Shown here: one piece after another, positions 45,071 to 55,008 of the stretch
Layout of the letters: each line of letters starts with the position of its first letter
How positions within the stretch are numbered: position 1 is the stretch's first letter
Assembly (NCBI RefSeq): GCF_002078015.1
Contig: NZ_LWBP01000167.1
Location: 62,001 to 126,000 of the forward strand
Length of the DNA: 64,000 bases
Reading direction: 5' to 3'
Origin: Niastella populi
GTDB lineage: Bacteria; Bacteroidota; Bacteroidia; Chitinophagales; Chitinophagaceae
Notes under the pieces: model-generated
What the model saw: the letters and a program-made list of their open reading frames with translations, nothing else
Told to the model about the DNA's origin: nothing
The model's database searches: none
Program-made: the position numbers and the translations under genes

Positions 45071-47098
45071 TTACCAAAAAAACTGTTTACCATTTTCATA
45101 AGTAAAGATTCTTTCTTCTTTACCTTTTGTCCTGTCTCTCAACCAGTATATTCCTCCCTGAGGAGCATTGAACGTTAATGGTTGAAAATCTACACCTGTC
45201 TTTGTTCCTAAAGAGACCCATTCATTGTTCCAGATAAATAATTCATAGGTATCACCAGGTAAAACATCATTTGTATCGTTACGCGGACAGTACCGTATTC
45301 TTGTGATCTGCGCCCTTTTATTTTGTCCTAAATCGATTCCGATATATGTCGGTCCGCCTGCATCTTTAAAAAAATAGGAGTCTCTATTGCCATCAAAGGC
45401 TTTTTCTGTTTCTTTACTGTACTTTCCTTTATTACCGAAGATCGTTCCTGTTAACTTTTGTTCCTTTCCATCAACAATACCCCAAAACTCTATTTCAGCA
45501 ATTGAGGCATTTCCAATGCCGGAAAACTGGAATAACAGGTATCTAAATTTCCCGGTGTTATTTAGCAATACTTCAGTCATTTTATGTTTGAAAGTATTAT
45601 TGGTATACAAATTCACGGTGTCCATCAGCCCGAGATCATTGCAGCCCTGAAATCGTCCGGCAAAACACTCCATGGCATTCATTGCATTATGAGAAGAGAA
45701 TCTGAATTTCCTGGTAAGTTTGAGATCACTTTTATTTATTGTTGGAACCAAAAATTTAGGTAAGCCATTCATTTGCAATAAAAATGCAGGACCAGCGGGT
45801 ATAAGCAGATCATTTTTAAAGTATGCAGGCAGATAAACGATATTTTTACCCATATCTTTAAAGATCACACTGTCTCCTTCCACTTTTGTCCATTGTACGG
45901 GTTCCCACCCTTTAGGATTGAAAATACACAGGTAGGCATACTTGTGTTTTTGGGCATTCAGTAAAGTAAGTTTCACATCTGCGGCTTCAACGTATTTCCT
46001 GGTAACGTCCATCAGATGGTTGTCATTAAAAAACTCGGGCACCTGATCGTCAGGCGCTTTTATTGCGGCCAAACTATTGGCCTGCCTGCTAAAACATTTT
46101 CTATAAATTTTGGGAATTGTTTTATTATAAAGTACAGGCATATCTTTTGGCACCCATTCCAGTTTTGCCACATAGCTCGACCCTTCCACGATATACCGTG
46201 TATCCCGGTAAATATTGGCATTATCGATCAATTTTGTAATCGTGTCGCTTTTAGGATCAAGAACGGTATAGAAATAATGGGTACCGCTGCTAACATTTCC
46301 CCATTGCGGCACTGATTCAAATGCTACCGGAATACCCATGGCCCGCATAGCAGATGTGCGTATAGCCGTAGCCTCAAAACAGTTACCAAGTTTACCCCTT
46401 ACTATATTCCTGAAAGACATAGGCATAAGAAAAGGCCAGATCCTCGACGCTTCGCCATCTTCCTTAAACCACAAATGAATATCCTTTCTTATTATTTCGC
46501 TTACTTCATATAAACTCTTCTTTTCCGAAGAATCTATTATGTGCTTATACTTTTCCATAAAGTATTGCCTGGTGCCTTCCCAATATGTATTTATAACTTT
46601 GTAGGGCAGTATATATTCTTTAAAAATATCAAAAGGAACTTCTTTTGACCACGGTAAATTTTGCCAGGCCCAAAATGCCTCATCGATGTTATTATTTAAG
46701 AAGCTGCGCGTGAGGGTAGCCGTGTCGGAAATGTATTTTGGCGTTACGGGTAGTAGCAGATCTGGATGACTATTGACAAACCCATCTAATATACCTCTGT
46801 AATCATCGGGTATTTTGATCTTTCCATTTCTCAGCTCGCCCTTTTCATCCCGCTCCTCCGTTGCGTTTTTTTGAACAATGGAATCAAGAAAGTAAAAAAC
46901 CTTATCGTTTTTAACCATCGAAGCAGTATCGAGCGATTCCTGCCCGCTTGCATTTTCAACAAGGAACCTGGCCGCCTGTAGTTTGAGGCTATCCGAAGCA
47001 TTTCCATTGTATTGCGCTATTACGGATCTGTAATCTTTGGATTTACAGGAAATCAGCAGCATGCTGCTATAAAAAACAAACAGGATAAGACGCTTCAT
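45071..47098 (-). CDS. Transglutaminase-like lipoprotein with F5/8C-type C-terminal domain
   Basis: ATG 47098 (MKRLILFVFYSS) is chosen because it begins a lipoprotein signal (MLLISC, acylated Cys18). The 675-residue protein has a central transglutaminase-like (peptidase C-fold) domain: Cys240 in KLGNCFEATAIRTSAMRAMGIP, His274 in SSGTHYFYTV and Asp281 in LDPKSDT form the expected triad. The last 200 residues look like a galactose-binding/discoidin sandwich (FQFSGIGNASIAEIEFWG, TYIGIDLGQNKRAQITRIRY). Such proteins may cleave or crosslink peptides or glycan-bound amides at the cell surface; the true reaction is unknown. It lies between the polysaccharide genes and the exporter genes, 18 bases before the pectate lyase. 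Confidence 0.8.
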   Translation of the reverse strand: MKRLILFVFYSSMLLISCKSKDYRSVIAQYNGNASDSLKLQAARFLVENASGQESLDTASMVKNDKVFYFLDSIVQKNATEERDEKGELRNGKIKIPDDYRGILDGFVNSHPDLLLPVTPKYISDTATLTRSFLNNNIDEAFWAWQNLPWSKEVPFDIFKEYILPYKVINTYWEGTRQYFMEKYKHIIDSSEKKSLYEVSEIIRKDIHLWFKEDGEASRIWPFLMPMSFRNIVRGKLGNCFEATAIRTSAMRAMGIPVAFESVPQWGNVSSGTHYFYTVLDPKSDTITKLIDNANIYRDTRYIVEGSSYVAKLEWVPKDMPVLYNKTIPKIYRKCFSRQANSLAAIKAPDDQVPEFFNDNHLMDVTRKYVEAADVKLTLLNAQKHKYAYLCIFNPKGWEPVQWTKVEGDSVIFKDMGKNIVYLPAYFKNDLLIPAGPAFLLQMNGLPKFLVPTINKSDLKLTRKFRFSSHNAMNAMECFAGRFQGCNDLGLMDTVNLYTNNTFKHKMTEVLLNNTGKFRYLLFQFSGIGNASIAEIEFWGIVDGKEQKLTGTIFGNKGKYSKETEKAFDGNRDSYFFKDAGGPTYIGIDLGQNKRAQITRIRYCPRNDTNDVLPGDTYELFIWNNEWVSLGTKTGVDFQPLTFNAPQGGIYWLRDRTKGKEERIFTYENGKQFFW

Positions 47099-47176
47099 TA
47101 GCTTGAAATATAGATTAGACTTTAATATCATTTAAGTACACGGGTGAATACTTACAACCCTGCACAGTCAGATCGT

Positions 47177-49579
47177 TCAATTCTTAAGGTTTTTGACAGG
47201 ACTGGCATTCACAGCCCGCATTACCTGCATTAGAATTGTAATGAATGAAATGAGCAGCGTGCCGAGGATAGTGACCATAAAAATTTCCCACCCTACCTGA
47301 ACGTGGTATGGGAAATCCTGCAGCCAGCTATCTGCAATATACCATGCTATGGGACTTCCTATTAAAATGGACAAGCCTATTATAGCAAACAATTTCCTGC
47401 ACATAAGCACCACTATGGTTACCCGGTTCGCTCCCAGCACTTTCCGAACGCTGATCTCTTTAAGTTTTCGATTTACATTGAAATACATTAACCCGAAAAG
47501 GCCCATGGAGGCAATAAAAATAATTAGGATGGTACAAATATTCAGCACTTTCTCCAGTCGCTGTTCGGCTTTGTATTGTGAATCGAACACATCGTCAAGA
47601 AACTCAAAACTAAAAGGAGTGGTATTGTTGTATTTTGCATAAGTTGTTTTAACAGCCGACAATAATTTAGGCAAATTGGTACCCTTCTCGGCTTTTATAA
47701 AGAGACACGCATCGCCGCCTTTAGCCCAGGAAAACGAAGAATCACCCTTTACGATCAATCCAAGGGGTTCAATGGCCGATTTCAGGTTGGTAAAAACAAA
47801 ATCGTTAAGTACCCCTGAAACTTTCAAATAGGTGTCACCGAATACCTGTAAATTCTGGCCAATGGCATCTTGTTGGAATTTGAATCTTTTTGCGGCCGCC
47901 TCGTTTAGAAGGATCCTTTTCGCCTGTCTGTAATAAAACGGATCGGCAGGCCGTTGTTTCCACTGAAGTTCGAGCAATGGGATAAAATGCTGATCTACTA
48001 AAATAACAGACAACTGAATTGGTTCGGAATTGATAGCCGATGCAGGAAAACGGTCTATCCCCCCGTACAGCGGATATCTGGCTATAGCCGTATGTTTTAC
48101 ACCCGGAATGGCTGATATTTCGCGGCTGAACGCCCCAAAATGGTTGACACTCGAGTCGTCCATCGGTATCATAATAACATTCTGCCTGGCGACGCCCGTA
48201 GACATGTGCCGGAAAAAGTGGACCTGCGAATTCACCGTTAAGCAAAAGATGATCAGGGCCACCGCCAGGCTGAACTGGAAAACCGTAAAGAACTCCCGTA
48301 CCAGTGCACTGTTGTTCCTGAACACTCCGCTGCCGCCAAGAATGGCCTGCGGATTAAGTTTCGATAACACCAGAGAAGGATAAAAGCCCGCTATCAAAGT
48401 AGTAAAGATGAATAACAGCACGAAAAGGGAAAGGAGAAATGGGCTCAATAAAAATTCAAAGTCGATAGTCAAACCCATCATGCTGAAGATCTTCCCGCCG
48501 AATATCAGCACGATCAAAAGGGCCGTTGAAAAAGCGATGAGCGAATACAAGGCAGACTCCACATAAAATTGAACCCTGATCGCCGGAGCGCTGGCCCCCG
48601 CTATTTTCCTGACACCTATTTCCTTGCTGCGGATCGAGGAATCGGCTGTAGCCAGGCTCATGTAATTCACCAGCGCCAGCAGCAATACTAAAATAGCCAC
48701 CAGCGAAAAAACCATGAGGTACTGAGAATTCGAGGTGTCGTGAAACTTGTTGTTAAAGTGATAGTCTTTCAACCCGGTAAGATAATATCGATCCACCGGT
48801 GAAGAAGGCTCCCTGTCCTGTTCATAAACCTGCTGGATGACTGTCTGCACAGCCTGCTTATCCTGCCCGTTCCTTAAAAGCAGCCAAGTCGCAAATTCCC
48901 CGTACCCGATCTGCCGGGAAGGAGCGTTCATGCTATGCGTAGCCTTCATTGTTCTCAGGGATTCCATAGATGCTACGAAATCGAACCGGATACTTGAATT
49001 GGAGGGAGGCTCTTCCGCGACGCCCGTGATCTGAAACAAATATTTATTGTCATATTGCAGCGTCTTTCCTATGGGATCTGCGTCGCCAAAATATTTATAA
49101 GCAGCCTTGCGAGAGATGACCATAGTAAGCGGCTCTGATAATGCGGTGCTTACATTGCCTGATCTTAATTTAAAGGGGAAAAAACGAAAGAAGCTGCTGT
49201 CGGCGAATAAAACGTTCTTTTCCCTGAATTTCATTTCTACCCTTAGCGGATCTGCTATCGTAACTGCCGAATACGGAGTAAAAGTGCGCTGAAATGATTC
49301 CACTCTTGGGTCAGCCTGCGTTATAACAGGCCCGGAAGAATAATTCATATAAGGAATATCAAGCGAGTCGACCCCCACTTTAGCCCGCACGCACATAAGA
49401 AAGACCCGATCGGCATGCGTAATAAATTTGTCGAAGGTCATTTCATGCGTCACATAGGATACCATCAACAGGCATGCGGTGATGCCCAATGAAAGCCCGG
49501 AAATATTGATAAAACTAAGAAGCCTGTTCTTTACTAAATGTCGGCGGGCGATAAGGATATAGTGTTTTATCATAGTCAT
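47177..49579 (-). CDS. FtsX/MacB-type ABC transporter permease
   Basis: The 800-residue inner-membrane protein has two FtsX permease halves, each preceded by a MacB-like periplasmic domain. The pattern is MIKHYILIARRHLVKNRLLSFINISGLSLGI (first helix), three helices at about 280-410, another at about 420-450, the second periplasmic part, and three C-terminal helices ending ITILMQVMRAVNASPVKNLKN. This is the common Bacteroidota ABC permease type; no ATPase gene is visible in the window. MacB-like permeases drive efflux or lipoprotein-type traffic across the periplasm. Its first codon overlaps the stop of the RND pump by 4 bases (ATGA), so it belongs to that operon. Confidence 0.92.
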   Translation of the reverse strand: MTMIKHYILIARRHLVKNRLLSFINISGLSLGITACLLMVSYVTHEMTFDKFITHADRVFLMCVRAKVGVDSLDIPYMNYSSGPVITQADPRVESFQRTFTPYSAVTIADPLRVEMKFREKNVLFADSSFFRFFPFKLRSGNVSTALSEPLTMVISRKAAYKYFGDADPIGKTLQYDNKYLFQITGVAEEPPSNSSIRFDFVASMESLRTMKATHSMNAPSRQIGYGEFATWLLLRNGQDKQAVQTVIQQVYEQDREPSSPVDRYYLTGLKDYHFNNKFHDTSNSQYLMVFSLVAILVLLLALVNYMSLATADSSIRSKEIGVRKIAGASAPAIRVQFYVESALYSLIAFSTALLIVLIFGGKIFSMMGLTIDFEFLLSPFLLSLFVLLFIFTTLIAGFYPSLVLSKLNPQAILGGSGVFRNNSALVREFFTVFQFSLAVALIIFCLTVNSQVHFFRHMSTGVARQNVIMIPMDDSSVNHFGAFSREISAIPGVKHTAIARYPLYGGIDRFPASAINSEPIQLSVILVDQHFIPLLELQWKQRPADPFYYRQAKRILLNEAAAKRFKFQQDAIGQNLQVFGDTYLKVSGVLNDFVFTNLKSAIEPLGLIVKGDSSFSWAKGGDACLFIKAEKGTNLPKLLSAVKTTYAKYNNTTPFSFEFLDDVFDSQYKAEQRLEKVLNICTILIIFIASMGLFGLMYFNVNRKLKEISVRKVLGANRVTIVVLMCRKLFAIIGLSILIGSPIAWYIADSWLQDFPYHVQVGWEIFMVTILGTLLISFITILMQVMRAVNASPVKNLKN

Positions 49580-52500
49580 TTCTTAAACTTACGTATTTTA
49601 ATGAGATACCAATAAGACAGTGGTACGAACCACGTCGTAAAAAAGGTACCGATAGTGAGGCCGCCGATGATAACAAGGGCCAACGGCTTCTGAAGGTCGT
49701 TGCCGATACCCCTGACAAAAAACACAGGGATTAGGGCGACGGACGTGGTAAGCGAAACCATTAACAAAGGCTTCAGGCAGATATCGCCCGCTTCGTATAT
49801 GATCTTTTTCAGGAGCTGCTCGTCAAAACGGGCCCCCTGCGCCATATACTTGCTCCTCAAACTGTTTAAAGTTTCAACTTTCAGTATTGGATCGTCTACA
49901 ATGAGACCAAGGACCACGATGAGCCCGATAAGGGCCATAACATCCAGTGAGGCACCGGACACATACAGCAATAACAACGCTCCGGAAACACCCAGGGGTA
50001 TGGTCATCATTACGATCAATGGCTGCAGCAGGTCTTCATATTCATAAGCCAAAATAATATAAAGGAGGAACAGAACAATGCAGAATATTTTCACCATACT
50101 CCATATGCGCGAAGAGCTTTCAACGAACTGCCCATTAAAGTCGATTTGTATCTTACTACGGGAAGCCAATGATTCCAATTTATGTTTCATAGAGGCGGCA
50201 TCAGTAACGCGGTCGTATTGAAGCGACACGTATCGCCCGTTCCTGTCGGCCGTAATGAATTTTGAATCGACCTCATACCGAAAATTAAAAAATTCCCTGA
50301 TAGGATAGATCGTGCCGGAGTTCCCACGAACTGTAGACGACAAAACTTTTTGATCGCCTGTCAAATGAATCGCTTCGGCCATCGGGCCTGCTGTAGTTCC
50401 CGGAATTGCATAATGGCCATAGAGGGTCGAAAGCGCATGTTCCACGGTTTCAACATCAACGCCATATACGGCCATTTTTTCGTAGTCGAGGGCAGCCACC
50501 AGCTTTTTTTCCTCCAGCAAGCCTTTGCCAGGAATGAAACCCAACGCTTTAAGACGCCTTACAAAGCCCGCCACATTTCCTTCCCCGATGTTATGGTCTC
50601 CAGAGCGGATTCTGACCTCAAAGTAAGGAACGGAGCTGGCAAACACCTGCGTAAAGCCATTAGGCGCGTCTTCAGTAGCGAAAAAGGATTTGGGGTGATT
50701 GGCTTTCATCCATTGGGCAATCATTTCATTGACGGCCATCTTTTCATTTTCCGACCTGCACTCAAAATATATACTGGCATATTGGACGTTTCCATTTTCC
50801 GGTTGAGACCCATATTTACTAATACCTATGTCTGATTCCGTGAGCATTGTTTGCTGCTTTATCAACTGCAGAATAGTTTTGATCCGTTTCAGGTTTTCGT
50901 TTACACCGACAGGGCCATTCCAGTCGAATGTTGCCAGGCCCTTCGTTTCTTCGATGCGAGGCAATGTTCTGACAGGGATAAACCTTACCAGTATAAATCC
51001 TATTGGCATAAAGGCCATGGTAACGATCATGTACAATCTTTTCTTCTTCAGCACCCGGTCGATCATCCGGTGGTACCCCTGAGCTATCCAGCTAAACACG
51101 AACGTATCATTTTTCCGTTGCTTTTTTTCTACAACAGAGAGCAACCGGTATAACAAAGGCGTTAAAATAAAAGCAACAGCAAGCGATACCCCAAGGGAAA
51201 TGGTTAATGCAAGACTTTGATCGAAGATCAGTTTTGAGGCCATCCCATCCATCAATATCAGCGGGGCATACACGGCAACAGTGGTGAGCACCTGGCTCGT
51301 TACCGGCACCACTACTGTATTTGTGCCTTCTACCGCGGCATCCATTATATTAATTGCTGCGCTCCTTTTTCTTGAAATGCTGTCAATTACGACGATGCTG
51401 TTATCAATCAGCATTCCCACTCCAAGCGCCAGGCCCGACAAAGAAATGATATTGAACGAAATATCGAACAGATGGAAAAAGATGAATGTTATGGCAAGAG
51501 AGATAGGAATGTTTATGGCCATCAAAAACGGGGGTATAAAATTTCCCAGGAAAAGGAACAGGATGGCGATCGTGAACATGCCGCCGATGATCACATCCTG
51601 ATAAAGATTGCTGATACCTGCTTCTATCAGGTACGACTGGTCGCGGCTTAATGCGAAACGGGCTTTTGGATATTCCTTAGTGCAATCTTCCATCAATCCC
51701 TTTATCGAGCGTATAAGCTCGTTCATTTTGGCATCCGGTTGTTTTTGAACGGTAAGGACAACTGATCTGTTTCCATTATAAAGATGGTAACCTTCGTCCG
51801 TTGCAAGTTCAGTTTTGATGGTAGCAACATCCTCCAGCCGGATGACACCGCCATTTCCAACCTTCACGGGCAACCGGGAAATGTCTTCACTTCCAGTGGA
51901 AGGCTGGCCAAGCCGCACGAAGTAGGAATATTGACCTTCGGTAACGCGCAACTCCCCTATTGCAGGCACGGCATCTTTGATCGCCTGCTCTATGTCCTTC
52001 CTTTGTAGTTTCAACGCGTTAAGTGCCTGTTCATGCACCTCTACTGCTACGAAACCTGAGATCGAACCATTTATGTCTACTGTGGCAACCCCGGGCAGCC
52101 TGGCCAGGCGGCCCTTTATTACCTTTTCAGACAGATCGGAAACTTCTTTGAAATCTGCTTCCCTGACGGGGGTAACCTGGATGCGGACGACGGGGATGTC
52201 AGTAGGGTTTACCCTGATAACGTCAGGGCGAGGCATACCGGACGGCAGGTTGGGCAGAAGGCGGTCGATCTTTTCATTAACTTCCATATAAGCCTCCGCC
52301 ATCTTTGTGCCGAATTCAAAAGAAAGTTCAATTACCGCATATCCGTCACTGCTACAAGATTCCAGGTTGCTTAGCCCTTTTACGCTCACAAGGCCTTCTC
52401 TTATGATGCTGCCCGCACGCTGCTCTATGAAGCCTGCTGAGTTGCCCGGATAATGTACCTTTACGATGATCTTTGGCACCTCCATTTCCGGCAACAAAGA

Positions 52501-52596
52501 CACAGGGACCCTTCCGGCAAGAAACAGACCAGCCAGGATCAGCGAAAAGAAGCTTAACAGCACAGCTATAGGGCGATGGATGAGGTATCTTATCAT
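49576..52596 (-). CDS. RND-family efflux pump (HAE1/AcrB-like)
   Basis: The 1006-residue protein has RND topology: a first helix PIAVLLSFFSLILAGLFL, a large periplasmic loop with LPSGMPRPDVIRVNPTDIPVVRIQV, a block of six helices, a second large loop and a final block. The TM4 motif is GVGMLIDNSIVVIDSI and the TM10 motif is GLIVVLGLIVDDPILKVE. It is overlapped by 4 bases at both ends with its neighbours, so adaptor, pump and FtsX permease are co-translated. It exports a substrate from the periplasm or inner membrane to the outside, using proton flow. No outer-membrane TolC-type gene lies in the window. The substrate is unknown; the nearby Cys-rich peptides are the obvious candidates. Confidence 0.93.
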   Translation of the reverse strand: MIRYLIHRPIAVLLSFFSLILAGLFLAGRVPVSLLPEMEVPKIIVKVHYPGNSAGFIEQRAGSIIREGLVSVKGLSNLESCSSDGYAVIELSFEFGTKMAEAYMEVNEKIDRLLPNLPSGMPRPDVIRVNPTDIPVVRIQVTPVREADFKEVSDLSEKVIKGRLARLPGVATVDINGSISGFVAVEVHEQALNALKLQRKDIEQAIKDAVPAIGELRVTEGQYSYFVRLGQPSTGSEDISRLPVKVGNGGVIRLEDVATIKTELATDEGYHLYNGNRSVVLTVQKQPDAKMNELIRSIKGLMEDCTKEYPKARFALSRDQSYLIEAGISNLYQDVIIGGMFTIAILFLFLGNFIPPFLMAINIPISLAITFIFFHLFDISFNIISLSGLALGVGMLIDNSIVVIDSISRKRSAAINIMDAAVEGTNTVVVPVTSQVLTTVAVYAPLILMDGMASKLIFDQSLALTISLGVSLAVAFILTPLLYRLLSVVEKKQRKNDTFVFSWIAQGYHRMIDRVLKKKRLYMIVTMAFMPIGFILVRFIPVRTLPRIEETKGLATFDWNGPVGVNENLKRIKTILQLIKQQTMLTESDIGISKYGSQPENGNVQYASIYFECRSENEKMAVNEMIAQWMKANHPKSFFATEDAPNGFTQVFASSVPYFEVRIRSGDHNIGEGNVAGFVRRLKALGFIPGKGLLEEKKLVAALDYEKMAVYGVDVETVEHALSTLYGHYAIPGTTAGPMAEAIHLTGDQKVLSSTVRGNSGTIYPIREFFNFRYEVDSKFITADRNGRYVSLQYDRVTDAASMKHKLESLASRSKIQIDFNGQFVESSSRIWSMVKIFCIVLFLLYIILAYEYEDLLQPLIVMMTIPLGVSGALLLLYVSGASLDVMALIGLIVVLGLIVDDPILKVETLNSLRSKYMAQGARFDEQLLKKIIYEAGDICLKPLLMVSLTTSVALIPVFFVRGIGNDLQKPLALVIIGGLTIGTFFTTWFVPLSYWYLIKIRKFKK

Positions 52597-53279
52597 TCTT
52601 TTACCGGTGAATCCTGTGTCAATTCAATATTATTGCTGATGATTACCTTGTCGCCCGGCTTTAGTCCCCTGAGTACTTCAACCTCGCGGCCATTGTCTTT
52701 TCCCAGGGCAACATAATTCCAAACACTTTTTCCCTCTCTGATCGTAAAGACTACCGTGCTGTCGCCATGAACAATAACAGCTTCCCTTGGAACTATAAGC
52801 CGGCCGGGTATCGAATTCCTGATCGAGGCCACGATGTTCATTCCGGCCAATAGATCACGCTGACTGCTTAGCGTTATCCTCACATTAATTATCCCGTTAT
52901 CGTCCACGTACTTACCAATATCCGCTACCTGTCCCTGCACTTCGTCAGCCGAACCCAATATCTTCACTGTCACCTTCTGGCCTGACTTAATATACCTGAA
53001 GTCTGATTCCAGAATGCCCGTAAATGCCTGCAATTGGCCACCCGATCTCCGCAGTTTTCCATATGCCTCAACCACATAGATAAAATCTTCCGGAACACAA
53101 TATCTGGTTGTGACACGGATAGTATCGTTCAACTTGCCGGCAAAGGCACTGTCAGTGAACGGGGGGCTTTCAGCGGACGTGGCCCCGCCTCCACCGGTAC
53201 AAAACTGGAAGACCAACGGATATATTAAAAGCACTGTCAGACGTATGCCGGCGGGTAACTTTGTAATAAGGGAAAGCAT
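52593..53279 (-). CDS. Short periplasmic adaptor (HlyD/MFP family) lipoprotein
   Basis: The 228-residue protein has a lipoprotein-like N-terminus (FQFC, Cys27) and the beta-barrel plus membrane-proximal domains of RND adaptors: ILESDFRYIKSGQKVTVKI, RDLLAGMNIVASIRN, RLIVPREAVIVHGDSTVVF and VLRGLKPGDKVIISNNIEL. Typical adaptors are 350-420 residues; here the N-terminal coiled-coil hairpin and most of the lipoyl domain are missing. The gene overlaps the pump by 4 bases. A shortened adaptor could work without a TolC-type partner or with a special one. It is 12 bases after the CxC lipoprotein gene. Confidence 0.82.
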   Translation of the reverse strand: MLSLITKLPAGIRLTVLLIYPLVFQFCTGGGGATSAESPPFTDSAFAGKLNDTIRVTTRYCVPEDFIYVVEAYGKLRRSGGQLQAFTGILESDFRYIKSGQKVTVKILGSADEVQGQVADIGKYVDDNGIINVRITLSSQRDLLAGMNIVASIRNSIPGRLIVPREAVIVHGDSTVVFTIREGKSVWNYVALGKDNGREVEVLRGLKPGDKVIISNNIELTQDSPVKE

Positions 53280-53291
53280 TATTTTGTTTTG

Positions 53292-53762
53292 CTACAGATT
53301 GAAATAGTCACGGATCTGCCTGACGTCTTTGTCTTCCAGATCGAACATGTTGTCATAAGCCCCGTTTCGGACAGAAAAAAGCTTGTCGAACCTAAAAACG
53401 TTTCCGTTCTTTTCCAATACTTTCGTCGTGTCACTACAAAAAGTTACATTCCCGGTATGGATCATGTCACGAATTTTGTTCGTGAAGTCGTTTTTCAGGA
53501 TGACAACAGTCTTATAATCGGGGTGCTTTCTCGCAATTTCATCTACCATAGACACATTCTTTCCGTTGCAGGAACAGATAGTGTCGGAATGCAAAACAAA
53601 AACGACCATATTCTTCTCATTACCGATAGATATGTTATATTCTGTCTCGAGCGTACTTTTCAGGTTTGCGTAATAGGCCAGCCCGGCAGGATTACTTTCG
53701 TTCCTGCATTGACAGAAAACAAGCGTCATCAGCACAAAAATGGCTATCCTTTTAAGATTCAT
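53292..53762 (-). CDS. Small CxC lipoprotein, possibly thioredoxin-fold
   Basis: The 156-residue protein starts with a short signal ending LVFCQC. A beta strand MVVFVLHSD is followed by TICSCNGK (Cys63, Cys65), the next helix-like segment and VVILKND, an order that resembles a reduced thioredoxin/redoxin fold with CxC in place of CxxC. I do not assign it firmly. In the related Bacteroidota loci that encode small exported peptides, TlpA-like redox proteins are common. The first codon overlaps the stop of the propeller gene upstream by 4 bases. Since the peptides of this locus carry CxC pairs, this is a plausible partner for their disulfides. Confidence 0.6.
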   Translation of the reverse strand: MNLKRIAIFVLMTLVFCQCRNESNPAGLAYYANLKSTLETEYNISIGNEKNMVVFVLHSDTICSCNGKNVSMVDEIARKHPDYKTVVILKNDFTNKIRDMIHTGNVTFCSDTTKVLEKNGNVFRFDKLFSVRNGAYDNMFDLEDKDVRQIRDYFNL

Positions 53763-54982
53763 TTTTTATCGATTTTTAATGTCAGGAATTGTAAAAAATT
53801 TCGTTTTCTTCTAAGTGGGTCGACCATAGGAATATAAACCGTTCCTTTTGCGGAAAAAGCGGCTAAGGTGTGAATATTCCTAATGGGCATCGACAATTCC
53901 TTACAGATGCTAAAATGGTTGTCTATAACGGTAAGAAATAACTTCTTTTTAGCATAAACATTCTGAAAGTCATTGTCACCGCTATCCATTTTATCGTAAT
54001 GAAACCTGTAGTAGCAGGCCGGACTATCTGTGTATACCAGCCGGCAGAAATTTACATTCCGGTGAAAGTGTCTCACTTTCAGGTCTTCGTTATCGATGTC
54101 GTCCCAGGTGAGGGGCTCCACTGAATTGGTGCTTATCGAAGAAAGACAGGCATATTCATTCGCCGTGTCACTGTTCAGTTGTTGTGTATAAACGCCCGGT
54201 GAAACAGGAAAAATATAGGAAATACAGTTCTGCCCGGCATGGATGAAATTCACACTCGGCTGTAACATATTGCCATAGTAATTCGTGCTGTATTGGGCAG
54301 CATAGCTCACCGGCAGCATATCAGGCCGTTTGGCAGCAAGGTCGTACTTCGCTATAAAACCGGTTCTGCCGGGGCTTTCTTTGGTCTTGAACCCACTCTT
54401 CGGATCGAATTCCGCACGTTCATAGGCCTGCACATAGATACACCGGGTCGACTTGTCGTAGTGAAAGATCGAAGGCGGACGGGTATAGAAAACGTATTTT
54501 TCGAAAAAAGGCTGTGTACGCGCCCCCCGTTCATTAATTGGCCATCGCGTCTTTATAGTACCAGTTGAATCGATGAGGGCAATATAAGCTTCGTCGAGTA
54601 TAAATATGCTGTCGGCTGTATTGCAAAAGAGGGCCTGCAGATTGCCAATAGATGTGGCGCCATCTTTTTTCAATGCTATGCCTTTGAGAAACCTTTTAGT
54701 TGTCAGGGAATAAATCCTCAGCTCTCCGGATGTGTGGTTATACAGGTAATACAGCAGTTCATCCGTTTTTCTATCATAAAAGCTTGCCGTCGCCGAAGCA
54801 TTTTCGCTGGCAAAAGTATCAGCGATTGTACTTACGGAGTCAATTTGTAAAACGAAAGAAGCCGTATCTGAAAACTTCTCAGGATGCGCCAATATAACGG
54901 CCTGGTGGTTATGCGCTTCATTACAAGCGGCCACCAAACTAAAAAAGAAAAAAAAGGCTAAACGGTAGTTGAATATTTTCAT
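53759..54982 (-). CDS. Propeller lipoprotein (DUF4221/6-bladed type)
   Basis: The 407-residue protein is a lipoprotein (FFFFFSLVAAC, Cys20). The mature part has repeated propeller strands such as ASFYDRKTDELLYYLYNHTSG, IFILDEAYIALIDSTGTIKTRWP and FHYDKSTRCIYVQAY. I match it with the DUF4221/6-bladed beta-propeller family that is found next to NVEALA-type peptides in Bacteroidota. The function is unknown; binding of an exported peptide is a natural guess. It begins a tightly coupled operon through to the FtsX permease and comes 26 bases after the stop of the second propeller gene. Confidence 0.7.
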   Translation of the reverse strand: MKIFNYRLAFFFFFSLVAACNEAHNHQAVILAHPEKFSDTASFVLQIDSVSTIADTFASENASATASFYDRKTDELLYYLYNHTSGELRIYSLTTKRFLKGIALKKDGATSIGNLQALFCNTADSIFILDEAYIALIDSTGTIKTRWPINERGARTQPFFEKYVFYTRPPSIFHYDKSTRCIYVQAYERAEFDPKSGFKTKESPGRTGFIAKYDLAAKRPDMLPVSYAAQYSTNYYGNMLQPSVNFIHAGQNCISYIFPVSPGVYTQQLNSDTANEYACLSSISTNSVEPLTWDDIDNEDLKVRHFHRNVNFCRLVYTDSPACYYRFHYDKMDSGDNDFQNVYAKKKLFLTVIDNHFSICKELSMPIRNIHTLAAFSAKGTVYIPMVDPLRRKRNFLQFLTLKIDKK

Positions 54983-55008
54983 AGATAATTTTCGCTAATG
55001 AAGCAGGA

